Shown: one piece after another, positions 8,008-16,716 of the stretch
Numbering within the stretch: the stretch's first letter is position 1
Layout of the letters: the number at the start of each line of letters is the position of its first letter
Origin: Falsiroseomonas frigidaquae
GTDB taxonomy: Bacteria; Pseudomonadota; Alphaproteobacteria; Acetobacterales; Acetobacteraceae
Assembly: GCF_012163145.1 (NCBI RefSeq)
Contig: NZ_JAAVTX010000008.1
Location: forward strand, 62,001 to 126,000
Direction: 5' to 3'
Length of the DNA: 64,000 nucleotides
The notes under the pieces: model-generated
Database searches by the model: none
Seen by the model: the letters and a program-made list of their open reading frames with translations, nothing else
Told to the model about the DNA's origin: nothing
Position numbers and translations under genes: made by a program

Positions 8008-9345
8008 ATGGACAATCCACTGATCCGCCTGGCCGCGCATGCGGCGAGCTGGCGCGACCGGCCGCTGCCCGTGGATGTGGCGCATCATGCCCGCCGCGCG
8101 CTGATCGACTGGTTCGCCGCCCTGCTGCCCGGCTGCTCGCAGCCCCCGGCCAGCCTGATGGCGCGGGTGCTGGCGGACCAGCGCGGCAGCGGGCGCGCCA
8201 TCTGCTACGTGGATGGCCAGGCGGGCGGGCTGCGCCATGCGGCGCTGCTGAACGCGACGGCCAGCCACACGGTGGAATTCGACGACATCTACCGCGACGC
8301 CGGCTACCACCCGGGCTGCCCGACCATCCCCGCAGCCCTCGCCGCCGCCCAGGCGCAAGGTGGCGACATGGACCTGCTGCTGCGGGCCATCACCGCGGGG
8401 TATGAGGTGGGCTGCCGCATCGGCGTCGCGGTGCAGCCCAGCCATTACCGCTACTGGCACACCACCGGCACCGTCGGCACCTTCGGCGCGGCGGCGGCCG
8501 TCGGCGTGGTGCTCGGCCTGGACGAGACGCGCATGGCCCATGCCCTGGCCACCGCCGCCACCATGGCCGGCGGGCTGCAACAGGCCTTCCGCGGCGAGGG
8601 CATGAGCAAGCCGCTGCACCCCGGCCATGCGGCGGAGGCCGGTGCGCTGGCTGCGCTCGCGGCCTCGGCCGGGGTGACGGGGGCGCTGGACGTGCTGCAC
8701 GGCCCGGTCGGCTTCGCCGCCGCCACCAGCGAGGACACCGGCAAGTGGGACAAGGCGCTGGCGGGGCTGGAGGAACACGTCGCCATCACCAGCATGACCT
8801 TCAAGAACCATGGCTGCTGCGGCCACATCTTCGCGGGCCTCGACGGGCTGGCCGCGCTGCAGGCGCAGCATGGCTTCGGCGCGGAGGATGTCGCCGCCAT
8901 CCATCTCGGCGGCTATTCCGCCACCAAGGATGTCTGCGACCGGCCGGAGGTGACGACGGAACAACAGGCACGCTTCTCCGCGCAATACTGCCTGGGCGCG
9001 CTGCTGGTCCTCGGCGGCGTGCGGATCGCGGCCTTCACGCCGGAGAGCCTGGCCGATCCGCGCATTCGGGCGGTGATGCCGAAGGTGACCGTCAGCCTGG
9101 ACCCGGCGCTGGCCGCCGACTACCCGGCGCGGCGCGCGGCCAATCTGGAGGTGCGGCTGACGGACGGGACGGTGCTGCGGCACCACCAGCCCACCCGCAA
9201 GGGCGACCCGGATGCGCCGCTGAGCGATGCGGAGCTGGCGGCGAAGTTTCTCGAGTTGACGGAGCCGGTGATCGGCGCCGCCTCGGCCGGGGCGCTGCTG
9301 GCGCGGCTGCGGGAGGGGGCGGAGCTGCCGGGGGCGCTCCCTTAA
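8008..9345 (+). CDS. MmgE/PrpD family protein
   Basis: A 445-residue member of the MmgE/PrpD fold, which includes 2-methylcitrate dehydratase and cis-aconitate decarboxylase. Typical blocks are ATASHTVEFDDIYRDAGYHPGCPTI (given here as family pattern with its HxxEFDD and HPG cores), GYEVGCRIG, WHTTGTVGTFGAAAA, and FKNHGCCGH in the second half. ATG 8008 has GAAGAGGG upstream; the frame is open earlier but lacks family sequence. Partner genes for a methylcitrate cycle (prpB, prpC) are absent, so classical propionate use is not supported. The substrate is probably a hydroxy- or unsaturated dicarboxylate delivered by a Bug receptor. Confidence 0.82.
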   Translation: MDNPLIRLAAHAASWRDRPLPVDVAHHARRALIDWFAALLPGCSQPPASLMARVLADQRGSGRAICYVDGQAGGLRHAALLNATASHTVEFDDIYRDAGYHPGCPTIPAALAAAQAQGGDMDLLLRAITAGYEVGCRIGVAVQPSHYRYWHTTGTVGTFGAAAAVGVVLGLDETRMAHALATAATMAGGLQQAFRGEGMSKPLHPGHAAEAGALAALAASAGVTGALDVLHGPVGFAAATSEDTGKWDKALAGLEEHVAITSMTFKNHGCCGHIFAGLDGLAALQAQHGFGAEDVAAIHLGGYSATKDVCDRPEVTTEQQARFSAQYCLGALLVLGGVRIAAFTPESLADPRIRAVMPKVTVSLDPALAADYPARRAANLEVRLTDGTVLRHHQPTRKGDPDAPLSDAELAAKFLELTEPVIGAASAGALLARLREGAELPGALP

Positions 9346-9370
9346 CCACCAACAACAATCGTGCATTGTT

Positions 9371-9404
9371 CAATATTGCAAAGCGCGATGATGATGCGTA
9401 ATTA
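9371..9404 (+). promoter_or_regulatory. Candidate promoter with overlapping palindrome
   Basis: TTGCAA (9376-9381) and TAATTA (9399-9404) have a 17-bp spacer. The palindrome CAATATTG (9371-9378) overlaps the -35 box. The stretch 9346-9405 is the most AT-rich part of the neighbourhood and lies just before the Bug receptor start at 9443, so a repressed or activated promoter for that gene is likely. Confidence 0.5.
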
Positions 9405-9442
9405 CTCCCGGCCGGCGTGGATTGCCGGCTGGGGAATCCATC

Positions 9443-10408
9443 ATGCCGAAGCTGTCCCGCCGACCCTTCCTCACCCTCGCCGCCGGGCTGCTGGCCGCGC
9501 CCTGCATCGCCCGTGCCGCCACCTGGCCGGACCGGCCGATCCGCCTGATCGTCCCGGTCGCCCCGGGCGGCAGCCAGGACATCGTCGCGCGGCATTCCGC
9601 CCGGGCGCTGACGGAGATCCTCGGCCAGCCGGTGCAGGTGGAGAATCTGGCCGGTGGCGGCTCCAACATCGGCTATGCGGCAGCGGCGCGCGCGGCGGCG
9701 GATGGGCACACGCTGCTGGCCGGCGCCGATACGCTGTCCATCACCGGGTCCCTGACGCCACGCCTGGCCTTCGACCCGCTGGATTTCGCGGCCATCCACC
9801 GTTCCGTGCGCGTGCCGCAGATCCTGGTGGTGCGGGCGGATGACCCGGCGCCGGATTTCGCCGCCTGGTTCGCCGCCAGCCAGCGCCGGCCGCCGGCCAT
9901 CGGCACGCCGGGCCACGGCCAGCTGGCGCATCTGCTGGTCGAGCAGCTCGCGCGCGCCTCCGGCAAGGCCTGGACCCATGTGCCCTATCGCGGCGGCGCG
10001 CTGGCGCTGAACGATCTGATGGCCGGCCTGCTGCAGGGCGTGATGATCAATATCGGCGCGGTGACGGACCATGTCCGCGGCGGCCGCCTGCGCGCCCTGA
10101 TGGTCAGCCCGGAAACCCGCGCCGCCGCCCTGCCCGACGTGCCCACTTTGCGCGAGCTGGGTTTTCCCGAGTTGACCAGCGTGGGCTGGCACGGGCTGCT
10201 GGCCCCGGCCGGCACCGACCCCGCGATCATCGCCCGGCTGAATGCCGCGAGCCGCGAGGCGGTGAAGCGGCCGGAGGTGGCGCCGCGCCTGGCCGCCCTC
10301 GGCGTGGAGGCGACGGATGAGGCGCCGGAGGTGCTGCAGGCCGCGATGCGGGCGGATGCGGCGCGCTATGCCGAGATCATCCGCCGCTTCGGCATCACGG
10401 CGGCCTAA
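9443..10408 (+). CDS. Bug/TctC-family solute-binding protein
   Basis: A 321-residue receptor with a Tat/Sec-like signal (MPKLSRRPFLTLAAGLLAAPCIARA) followed by PIRLIVPVAPGGSQDIVAR, GQPVQVENLAGGGSNIG and a late LPDVPTLRELGF, the standard Bug arrangement. ATG 9443 has GGGGAA upstream and begins the signal peptide, so the upstream TTG in the same frame is rejected. Its own AT-rich promoter region precedes it. It is an orphan: no tricarboxylate-transporter membrane components are nearby. It probably binds a carboxylate, but the binding-pocket sequence does not let me name it. Confidence 0.88.
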   Translation: MPKLSRRPFLTLAAGLLAAPCIARAATWPDRPIRLIVPVAPGGSQDIVARHSARALTEILGQPVQVENLAGGGSNIGYAAAARAAADGHTLLAGADTLSITGSLTPRLAFDPLDFAAIHRSVRVPQILVVRADDPAPDFAAWFAASQRRPPAIGTPGHGQLAHLLVEQLARASGKAWTHVPYRGGALALNDLMAGLLQGVMINIGAVTDHVRGGRLRALMVSPETRAAALPDVPTLRELGFPELTSVGWHGLLAPAGTDPAIIARLNAASREAVKRPEVAPRLAALGVEATDEAPEVLQAAMRADAARYAEIIRRFGITAA

Positions 10409-10429
10409 TCACCACCGCGCGGCGCGGTT

Positions 10430-11245
10430 TCAGGCGGGCACCGCATATCCCGCCGCCACCGCCGCGCGGTCCCAGTCCAGCGTCGTCGCGAAATCCGCCT
10501 GCTCCACCGGGGCGAAGCCCTGGATCAGCAGCGCCGCGGCGTGCTGCGCGAACCAGGGCCGGGCGGCCGCCGCCGCGAAGGCCGCCCGCAGCCGCGCCAC
10601 CGCCGCCGCCGGCAGGCCAGGGGATGCGACGAAGGCGGGGATCGGCGCCAGCGCCGTGCTCTCCAGCACCCGGATCCCGGCCGTCAGATCGGGGCGGTAG
10701 CGGGCGATCAGCGCGTGCCAGTAGCCATCGAGCGGCCCGATCTCGATGCGCCCCTCCAGCACCGCATCCAGCACCGCCCGCGCCGTCACCAGATCGCCGA
10801 CGCTTTCCGCATAGAGATCACCGCCACGCGCCTGGCGATGCGGCAGCAGATGGTGGCGCAGCGCGTTGAAGCCGGAATGCGAATGCGCCACGGTCCAGCC
10901 GATGCGGTGGCCGAAGCTGTCCTCCAGCCGCCGGAACGGGCTGTCCGCCCGCACGATCAGGTCGGAGCGATAGGCGGCGCGCCCCTGCGCCCACTCGGCC
11001 GCCGGAATCGGCGCCGCGATCGGCACCACATCGGCGATGCGCAGCGCGATCGGGTAGCCGCACATCTGCACCAGGCCGAGATCGGGCCGGCGCCACAGCA
11101 CCTCCAGCGGCTGAGGCGCCGGGTAGGGTTCGTAGTCCAGCGCCACCTCGGCCTCCGCCGCCACATGCGCGATCAGCGCCTGCCAGGCGGCCTCCGCCTC
11201 CGGCGCCACGGCATACATGCGGGCATTGGCGATGAAGCGGCTCAT
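10430..11245 (-). CDS. PhnD-like substrate-binding protein without signal peptide
   Basis: A 271-residue protein with the type-2 periplasmic-binding fold of the phosphate/phosphonate (PhnD) group. Motifs include ARMYAVAPEAEAAW, PDLGLVQMCGYPIAL, LIVRADSPF, EDSFGHRIGWT and SHSGFNALRHHL. Unlike transported PhnD proteins it has no signal peptide at ATG 11245, whose position is fixed by an ATGA overlap with the upstream DUF1289 gene. It would stay in the cytoplasm unless a start is missed. It is the last gene of a three-gene overlapping unit behind an FAD dehydrogenase. Role unknown; it could be a sensor or a biosynthetic NMT1-like protein. Confidence 0.7.
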   Translation of the reverse strand: MSRFIANARMYAVAPEAEAAWQALIAHVAAEAEVALDYEPYPAPQPLEVLWRRPDLGLVQMCGYPIALRIADVVPIAAPIPAAEWAQGRAAYRSDLIVRADSPFRRLEDSFGHRIGWTVAHSHSGFNALRHHLLPHRQARGGDLYAESVGDLVTARAVLDAVLEGRIEIGPLDGYWHALIARYRPDLTAGIRVLESTALAPIPAFVASPGLPAAAVARLRAAFAAAAARPWFAQHAAALLIQGFAPVEQADFATTLDWDRAAVAAGYAVPA

Positions 11246-11415
11246 GGCTTCCCCACCAGGGGCAGGCGCGCCGGCAGTTGCAGCATCAGCGCCCGCCGCG
11301 CGGCGGGGGAAAGCTGGGTCCATACCGCGATCTCCACCGTGCTGCGCCCGCAGCCGCGGCAGAGGCCGGTGCGCGGGTCGATCTCGCAGACCTTGTTGCA
11401 GGGGCTTTCGATCAT
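11242..11415 (-). CDS. DUF1289 domain protein
   Basis: A 57-residue protein matching the small DUF1289 family: SPCNKVCEID, TGLCRGCGRS, then EIAVWTQLSPAARRA. The four cysteines (C-x3-C ... C-x2-C) suggest a bound metal or iron-sulfur cluster. The family has no firmly assigned role and often sits next to oxidoreductases. It is linked on both sides by 4-bp ATGA overlaps, to the FAD dehydrogenase upstream and the PhnD-like gene downstream. The three are therefore surely co-translated. It may assist the neighbouring flavoprotein, which is inference. Confidence 0.85.
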   Translation of the reverse strand: MIESPCNKVCEIDPRTGLCRGCGRSTVEIAVWTQLSPAARRALMLQLPARLPLVGKP

Positions 11416-12716
11416 CGCGCCGCCGCCCGCCCGGCGCGCAGGCCGAGCGCGAAGGACTGCGCCAGCCCATTGCCCGGCACATAGCCCGCCGCCCCCCGGC
11501 CGGAGATGCCGCAGGCCACGCCGCCGGCGGCGAACAGATTCGCAATCGCGCTGCCATCGGCGCGCAGCACCCGCGCATCCGCATCCACCCGCACGCCGCC
11601 CTGGGTATGCGCCAGCGCGCCCGTCACCTCGGCTGCGTAGTAGGGCGGCTGCGGCGGCCCGTCCCAGCTGCGGCGGCCGAAGCGATCCGGCGCCGCGAAG
11701 GTCTCGGCCAGCGCCGCCTCCGGCAGGCCGAAACGCGCGGCGAGTTCGGCCAGATCCGCGCAGCGGGCCACGGCGCCAAGCTCCACCGCGCGGCGGAACG
11801 GCCCGCCGGCCAGCGCCGCCTGCTGCGCCGCCTCCGCCCACACCTCCACCGCCACCCCGCCGGGCTGCGCCAGCAGATGCGCGGTGAGTTCGGAGGGGCC
11901 CATATCCTCCGCCACGAAGCGCTGTCCCAGCCGGTTCACCAGCACCGCCCCCAGCGCGGGCAGGGACGCGCCGAAGCGCGGCCGCACACCCTCCACCAGA
12001 TGCGGCGAGACATGCGGCTGGCCCTGGTAGCTGTCCATGCAGAGCAGCTCCGCCCCCAGCGCCGCCGCCCAGCCGATGCCGGCGCCATCCGCATGCGTGC
12101 CGCCGACATGCACCGCCTGCGCGGCCTTCGGGCAATAGCGCGCCACCAGCCCCGGCGCGCCGCCGAAGCCGCCGGTGGCGAGCACCACGGCGCCGGCATC
12201 GATCGCCCCGGCGCTGGTCGCAACCCCCTGCGGCCGCAGCGTCCGCACCACCACGCCGTCGCGGAAGGTGATGCGCGGGTTGCGCGCCACCGCCTGGCGC
12301 AGCAGCGCCTGCAGTTCCGCCCCGCTTTCGGCCGGCGTCGCATGCAGCCGCATGGCGGAATGGCCCGGCCAGCGGGAGGCTGTGTGCAGGTGGATCGGCA
12401 GGCCGGCGACATCGGCCAGGAAATCCACCGCCTCCGCCGCGCCATGCGTCACCGCCTGCAGCAGCACGGCATCCACCGCCGCACCACTTTTCGCCCGCAC
12501 ATCGGCGGCGAAGTTTTCCGGCGAGTCGGTCTCCCCGGCCGCCTGTTGCCAGCGCGTGCCGGCGGCGGAGACCAGGCCGCCGGAGACGGAGAGCGTGCTC
12601 GGCGCCGCCGCATCGCGTTCCAGCAGCACGATTCGCGCGCCCGCTTCCGCCGCCACCAGCGCCGCCATCATCCCCGCCGCGCCGGCCCCGGCCACGACCA
12701 CATCGAAGCTCTGCAT
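11412..12716 (-). CDS. FAD-dependent dehydrogenase, fumarate-reductase/succinate-dehydrogenase flavoprotein fold
   Basis: A 434-residue soluble flavoprotein. The N terminus holds the dinucleotide motif VVVAGAGAAGMMAA and LLERD. GAVVLATGGFGG, SYQGQPHVSP, NRLGQRFV and a C-terminal AGGVACGISGRGAAGYVPGNGLAQS follow, as in flavocytochrome c/fumarate-reductase-like and tricarballylate dehydrogenases. No signal peptide or haem motif is seen. It heads the unit with the DUF1289 and PhnD-like genes. It may oxidise or reduce a carboxylic acid such as those taken up by the nearby Bug receptors; the substrate is not evident. Confidence 0.8.
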   Translation of the reverse strand: MQSFDVVVAGAGAAGMMAALVAAEAGARIVLLERDAAAPSTLSVSGGLVSAAGTRWQQAAGETDSPENFAADVRAKSGAAVDAVLLQAVTHGAAEAVDFLADVAGLPIHLHTASRWPGHSAMRLHATPAESGAELQALLRQAVARNPRITFRDGVVVRTLRPQGVATSAGAIDAGAVVLATGGFGGAPGLVARYCPKAAQAVHVGGTHADGAGIGWAAALGAELLCMDSYQGQPHVSPHLVEGVRPRFGASLPALGAVLVNRLGQRFVAEDMGPSELTAHLLAQPGGVAVEVWAEAAQQAALAGGPFRRAVELGAVARCADLAELAARFGLPEAALAETFAAPDRFGRRSWDGPPQPPYYAAEVTGALAHTQGGVRVDADARVLRADGSAIANLFAAGGVACGISGRGAAGYVPGNGLAQSFALGLRAGRAAAR

Positions 12717-12820
12717 GCATCCGGTATGGCCCGCGCCGCACGGCCTGCCAATCCGGCGCTTGACACGGGCGCAGGCTCGGCATGTCGTTGTATCCCGTTG
12801 GACACATTCGGGGGCTCTCG

Positions 12821-13780
12821 ATGCTCACACGCCGCCACCTGATCGCCGCCGGCCTCGCCCTGCCGGCGCTGCCCGCCTCCGCGCAGGGCTATCCGGATCG
12901 TCCGGTGCGCTGCGTGAATCCCTTCTCCGCCGGCTCCGCCGTGGATGTGGTGATCCGCCTGGTGGCGCAGGATCTGTCGGAGCGGATCGCCACGCAGTTC
13001 ATCGTGGAGAACCGGACCGGCGCCTCCGGCAATATCGGTACGGAATTCGCCGCGAGATCGCGGGCCGATGGCTACACGCTGCTGGTGGGCTCCCCGGGCA
13101 CCATGGGCATCAATCCCTTCCTGTTCCGCAGCCTGCCCTACAAGGTCGAGGATTTCGTGGCGGTCAGCCACCTGGTCTCCTTCCCCCAGGTGATGGTGGT
13201 GAACCCCGCCAGCCCGATCCGCAGCCTGGCCGACCTGGTGCAGGCGGCGAAGGCACGGCCCGGCGGGCTGAACTACGCCACCTCCGGCGCCGGCTCCACC
13301 AGCCATCTGGCCTTCGAGCTGGTGCGCGCCGCCACCGGCATCGAGATGACGCATATCCCCTTCCGCGGCGGCTCGCTCGCCATCCAATCGGTGATGCAGG
13401 GGGAGGTGCAGGTGGCGATCGAGGGCCTGCCCTCCCTGCCCGGCTTCCTCTCCGCCGGGCAGTTGCGCGCCATCGCCGTCACCTCCGGCGACCGGGCGGC
13501 GAAGCTGCCCGAGGTGCCCTCGGTGGCGGAGACGGTGCCGGGCTTCGATGCGGCGGCCTGGATCATCGTCTTCGCCCCCGCCGGCACGCCGGGCGAGATC
13601 GTGCGGAAGCTGTCGGCGGAGATGCAGATCTCCCTCGCCCGATCCCAGGTGCGGGATAGGTTGCAGGAACTCGGCGCCACCGTCATCGGCACGGATGCAG
13701 CGGCCACCGCCGCCTTCCATGCGGCGGAGTTGCAGAAGTGGCAACGCGCCGTGCAGCTTTCCGGCGCGCGGGCAGACTGA
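12821..13780 (+). CDS. Bug/TctC-family solute-binding protein
   Basis: A 319-residue receptor with signal peptide MLTRRHLIAAGLALPALPASA and the pattern PVRCVNPFSAGSAVDVVIRL, FIVENRTGASGNIGTE, DGYTLLVGSPGTMGINP. ATG 12821 is chosen because the signal peptide starts there and GGGGG precedes it; ATG 12782 would add 13 unrelated residues. A TTGACA at 12760-12765 could be a -35 element, but no good -10 is seen. The gene is divergent from the FAD dehydrogenase. It is an orphan Bug protein like five others in the window. Confidence 0.87.
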   Translation: MLTRRHLIAAGLALPALPASAQGYPDRPVRCVNPFSAGSAVDVVIRLVAQDLSERIATQFIVENRTGASGNIGTEFAARSRADGYTLLVGSPGTMGINPFLFRSLPYKVEDFVAVSHLVSFPQVMVVNPASPIRSLADLVQAAKARPGGLNYATSGAGSTSHLAFELVRAATGIEMTHIPFRGGSLAIQSVMQGEVQVAIEGLPSLPGFLSAGQLRAIAVTSGDRAAKLPEVPSVAETVPGFDAAAWIIVFAPAGTPGEIVRKLSAEMQISLARSQVRDRLQELGATVIGTDAAATAAFHAAELQKWQRAVQLSGARAD

Positions 13781-13846
13781 TCGATCGGATCATTTGCAAC
13801 CGCGCGCGCAGGATCCATCTCAGCCGCCTGGAAAGGAGCCTGTGCC

Positions 13847-14869
13847 ATGCGCGCCGTCGCTTATCTCAAGAGCCTGCCCACCAGCGACCCCGATTGCCTG
13901 CAGGATGTGACCCTGCCCGATCCTGCGCCCCCCAGCGGCCGCGACCTGCTGGTGGAGGTTCGCGCCATCTCCGTGAATCCGGTTGATGCCAAGGTGCGGA
14001 TGCGCGCCGATCCGGTCGGCACGCCAACGCTGCTCGGCTACGACGCCGCCGGCGTGGTGCGCGCCGTGGGGCCGCAAGCCACGCTGTTCCGCCCCGGCGA
14101 TGCGGTGTTCTACGCCGGCGACATCACCCGCCCCGGCACCAATGCCGAGTTGCACCTGGTGGATGAACGCATCGTCGGCCCAAAGCCGCGAAAGCTGTCC
14201 TTTGCCGAGGCTGCGGCCGTGCCGCTGACCGCCATCACGGCGTGGGAAGCGCTGTTCGACCGCCTGCGCATCAAGCGCGACACGACGCCGCGCGACGAAG
14301 CGGTGCTGATCATCGGCGGTGCCGGCGGCGTCGGCTCCATCGCCGTGCAGCTGGCCCGCCAGCTGACCGGCCTGCGCGTGGTCGCCACCGCCAGCCGGCC
14401 GGAGACGATGGACTGGGCGCGGGAGATGGGCGCGCATGACGTGCTGGACCATTCCGGCAACCTGGCGGCGCAGGCCAAGGCGCTGGGCGTGCCGGTGGGC
14501 TTCATCTTCGTCACGACGCATACCGAGGCGCATTGGCCGGCGATCTGCGAGATCATCGCGCCACAGGGCGCCATCTGCCTGATCGACGACCCGACGACCT
14601 CGCCCGATTTCCGCATGCTGAAGCTGAAGGCGGCGTCGCTGCATTGGGAACTGATGTTCACCCGGTCCCGCTTCAGGACGCCCGACATGCAGGCGCAGCA
14701 CGACCTGCTGGTGGAGGTCAGCCGGATGCTGGACGAGGGCCGGCTGCGGACCACCCTGGCCGAGCATCTGGGCCCGATCAACGCCGCCAACCTTCGCCGC
14801 GGCCATGCCGCCGTGGAAAGCGGCACGGCGCGCGGCAAGATGGTGCTGGAAGGTTTCCCCGGAGCCTGA
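13847..14869 (+). CDS. Zinc-type alcohol dehydrogenase-like / quinone oxidoreductase family protein
   Basis: A 340-residue medium-chain dehydrogenase. It has an N-terminal GroES-like half (AISVNPVDAKVR, LLGYDAAGVV) and a nucleotide-binding half with IIGGAGGVGSIAVQLARQL. It resembles the zinc-binding-alcohol-dehydrogenase-family (YfmJ/quinone-reductase-like) group. The catalytic and structural zinc cysteines of true alcohol dehydrogenases are missing, so NADPH-dependent reduction of quinones or enones is the likelier chemistry. A GGAAAGGAG ribosome site lies before ATG 13847. Its stop abuts the stop of the convergent ATPase gene to form TGATCA with no spacer. Confidence 0.85.
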   Translation: MRAVAYLKSLPTSDPDCLQDVTLPDPAPPSGRDLLVEVRAISVNPVDAKVRMRADPVGTPTLLGYDAAGVVRAVGPQATLFRPGDAVFYAGDITRPGTNAELHLVDERIVGPKPRKLSFAEAAAVPLTAITAWEALFDRLRIKRDTTPRDEAVLIIGGAGGVGSIAVQLARQLTGLRVVATASRPETMDWAREMGAHDVLDHSGNLAAQAKALGVPVGFIFVTTHTEAHWPAICEIIAPQGAICLIDDPTTSPDFRMLKLKAASLHWELMFTRSRFRTPDMQAQHDLLVEVSRMLDEGRLRTTLAEHLGPINAANLRRGHAAVESGTARGKMVLEGFPGA

Positions 14870-15841
14870 TCAGCCGTGCAGGTAGCAGGCGACGCCGCCC
14901 TGGCCCTCGCCGGCCGAGGTCCAGCGCGGCATCTCCTGGCTGCATTGCGGCATGGCGTGCGGGCAGCGCGGATGGAAGGGGCAGCCCGGCGGCGGGTTGG
15001 CCGCCGACGGGATCTCCCCGATGATGCGCGGCAGCACGCCGCGCCGCGACGGGTCCGGAATCGGCGAGGCGTCGCGCAGCATCTGCGCATAGGGGTGCAG
15101 CGGGTTGGCCAGCACGCGGCCCGCCGGCCCCTCCTCCACGATGCGGCCGAGATACATCACCGCGACCCGGTCGCAGAACCAGCGCACCACGGAAAGGTCG
15201 TGGCTGACGAACAGGAAGGACAGGCCGCGCCGCTTGCGAAGGTCCTGCATCAGCAGCAGCACCTGCGCCTGCACCGAGACATCCAGCGCGGAGACCGGTT
15301 CGTCCGCCACGATCAGCTCCGGCTCAACCGTCAGCGCGCGGGCGATGCCGATGCGCTGGCGCTGGCCGCCGCTGAATTCATGCGGGAAGCGGTCCAGCGC
15401 CGCGGGCGGCAGGCCCACCTCCTCCAGCAGCGCGCCGGCGCGGCGGCGGGCTTCCTGGCCCTCCGCCAGGCCATGCACATGCATCGGCTCCATCAGCGCG
15501 CTGCCGATGGATTGCCGCGGGTCGAGCGAGGAATAGGGGTCCTGGAAAACGATCTGCATGCGCCGGCGCAGCGCCTTCAGCGCGGCCCCCTTGGCGGTCA
15601 GCACGTTCTCACCCTTCCAGGTGACGGTACCGGCATCGGGCTCGATCAGCCGCAGCAGGGCGCGGGCGGCGGTGGATTTGCCGCAGCCGGATTCGCCGAC
15701 CAGGCCGAAGGCCTCGCCGGCATTGATGGTGAAGGAGATGTCCTCGACGGCGCGCACGCGAACGGTGCGCGGCGTCGGGAAACCCTTCTTGGCGACGAAG
15801 TGCTTGCGCAGCCCGTCGACGACGAGGACGGGTGCGGTCAT
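14870..15841 (-). CDS. DppF-like ABC transporter ATP-binding protein
   Basis: A 323-residue ATPase of the dipeptide/oligopeptide/nickel class. Walker A is GESGCGKST, the signature is FSGGQRQR, Walker B is ELIVADEP and the switch is SHDL. The C-terminal oligopeptide-transporter extension has the Cys-rich GCPFHPRCPHAMPQC, a typical Fe-S-like signature of DppF/OppF proteins. It overlaps the permease gene by ATGA, completes a DppB-DppC-DppF run, and pairs with the DppD-like ATPase at 22810-23796 in the same long transcription unit. Confidence 0.93.
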   Translation of the reverse strand: MTAPVLVVDGLRKHFVAKKGFPTPRTVRVRAVEDISFTINAGEAFGLVGESGCGKSTAARALLRLIEPDAGTVTWKGENVLTAKGAALKALRRRMQIVFQDPYSSLDPRQSIGSALMEPMHVHGLAEGQEARRRAGALLEEVGLPPAALDRFPHEFSGGQRQRIGIARALTVEPELIVADEPVSALDVSVQAQVLLLMQDLRKRRGLSFLFVSHDLSVVRWFCDRVAVMYLGRIVEEGPAGRVLANPLHPYAQMLRDASPIPDPSRRGVLPRIIGEIPSAANPPPGCPFHPRCPHAMPQCSQEMPRWTSAGEGQGGVACYLHG

Positions 15842-16716
15842 TCGTTCCTCAGCTTCGGGTCAGTGGCGTCGCGCAGGCCGTCGCCCACCATGTTCAGCCC
15901 CAGCACCAGGAACAGGATCGCCAGGCCCGGAAACACGGCGAGCCATGGTGCATCCAGGATGTTCTCGAAGCCGTCCCGCGTCATGCCGCCCCAGGTCGCG
16001 GTCGGCGGCTTCACGCCGAGGCCGATGAAGGACAGGGACGCCTCCACCCGCACGGCGGTGGCCAGCCACAGCGTGCCCATCACCATCACCTCCGACAGGA
16101 TATTGGGCAGGATGTGGCGGAACAGCACGCGGGTGTGGCTGAAGCCGAGCGCGCGGCCGGCCTCCACGAAGGCGCGTTCCTTCAACGCCAGCGTGGGTGC
16201 GCGGGCAACGCGGGCGAAGGGCGCGATGGCGGTGAGCGCGATGGCCACCACCAAGTTCACCAGCTCCGGCCCCAGCAGCGCCACCACGATCAGGCCGAGG
16301 ATGAGCGAGGGGAAGGACAGCAGCACATCCATCACCTGCATCACGAACAGGTCGAACTTGCCGCCGATATAGCCGGAGACCAAGCCGATGGCGCCGCCGA
16401 TGATGGCGGCGGCGAAGATGGCACCGAGCGAGACCGTCAGCGAGATCTGGCCGCCCCACATCAGGCGCGAGAGGATGTCCCGCCCGAACTGGTCGGTGCC
16501 CAGCCAGAATTCAGCGGAGGGCGCTTGCAGCCGGTTGAAGATGTCCTGTTCCGCCGGATCATAGGGCGCGATCCAGGGGGCGAGGATGGCAGACGCCATG
16601 ATGACAAGGCAGATCACCACCCCCACAGCCGTGGTCGGATTGCTGCGCGCCTTGCCCAGCGCGCGCTTCCAGCCGGCCTGCGCGGGTGGCGCAACCAGTT
16701 CCTGTGTCGCGCTCAT
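15838..16716 (-). CDS. DppC-like ABC transporter permease
   Basis: A 292-residue inner-membrane permease. It has an N-terminal cytoplasmic stretch, a first membrane helix (about residues 25-47: VGVVICLVIMASAILAPWI), the OppC_N pattern LGTDQFGRDILSRL, further helices, and the EAA loop (FVEAGRALGFSHTRVLFRHILPN). ATG 16716 is fixed by the ATGA overlap with the DppB stop; longer upstream frames lack membrane sequence. It forms the transmembrane channel with DppB, driven by DppD and DppF. The family moves short peptides, opines or similar zwitterions. Confidence 0.92.
   Translation of the reverse strand: MSATQELVAPPAQAGWKRALGKARSNPTTAVGVVICLVIMASAILAPWIAPYDPAEQDIFNRLQAPSAEFWLGTDQFGRDILSRLMWGGQISLTVSLGAIFAAAIIGGAIGLVSGYIGGKFDLFVMQVMDVLLSFPSLILGLIVVALLGPELVNLVVAIALTAIAPFARVARAPTLALKERAFVEAGRALGFSHTRVLFRHILPNILSEVMVMGTLWLATAVRVEASLSFIGLGVKPPTATWGGMTRDGFENILDAPWLAVFPGLAILFLVLGLNMVGDGLRDATDPKLRNE

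Noticed and set aside
6842-9345. Methylcitrate-cycle (propionate) operon
   Set aside because: An MmgE/PrpD protein is present, but no methylcitrate synthase or methylisocitrate lyase gene is near, and many PrpD-fold proteins act on other acids.
12782-12820. ATG 12782 as start of the Bug receptor
   Set aside because: It would place 13 unrelated residues before a normal signal peptide and lacks a ribosome site, whereas ATG 12821 has GGGGG upstream.
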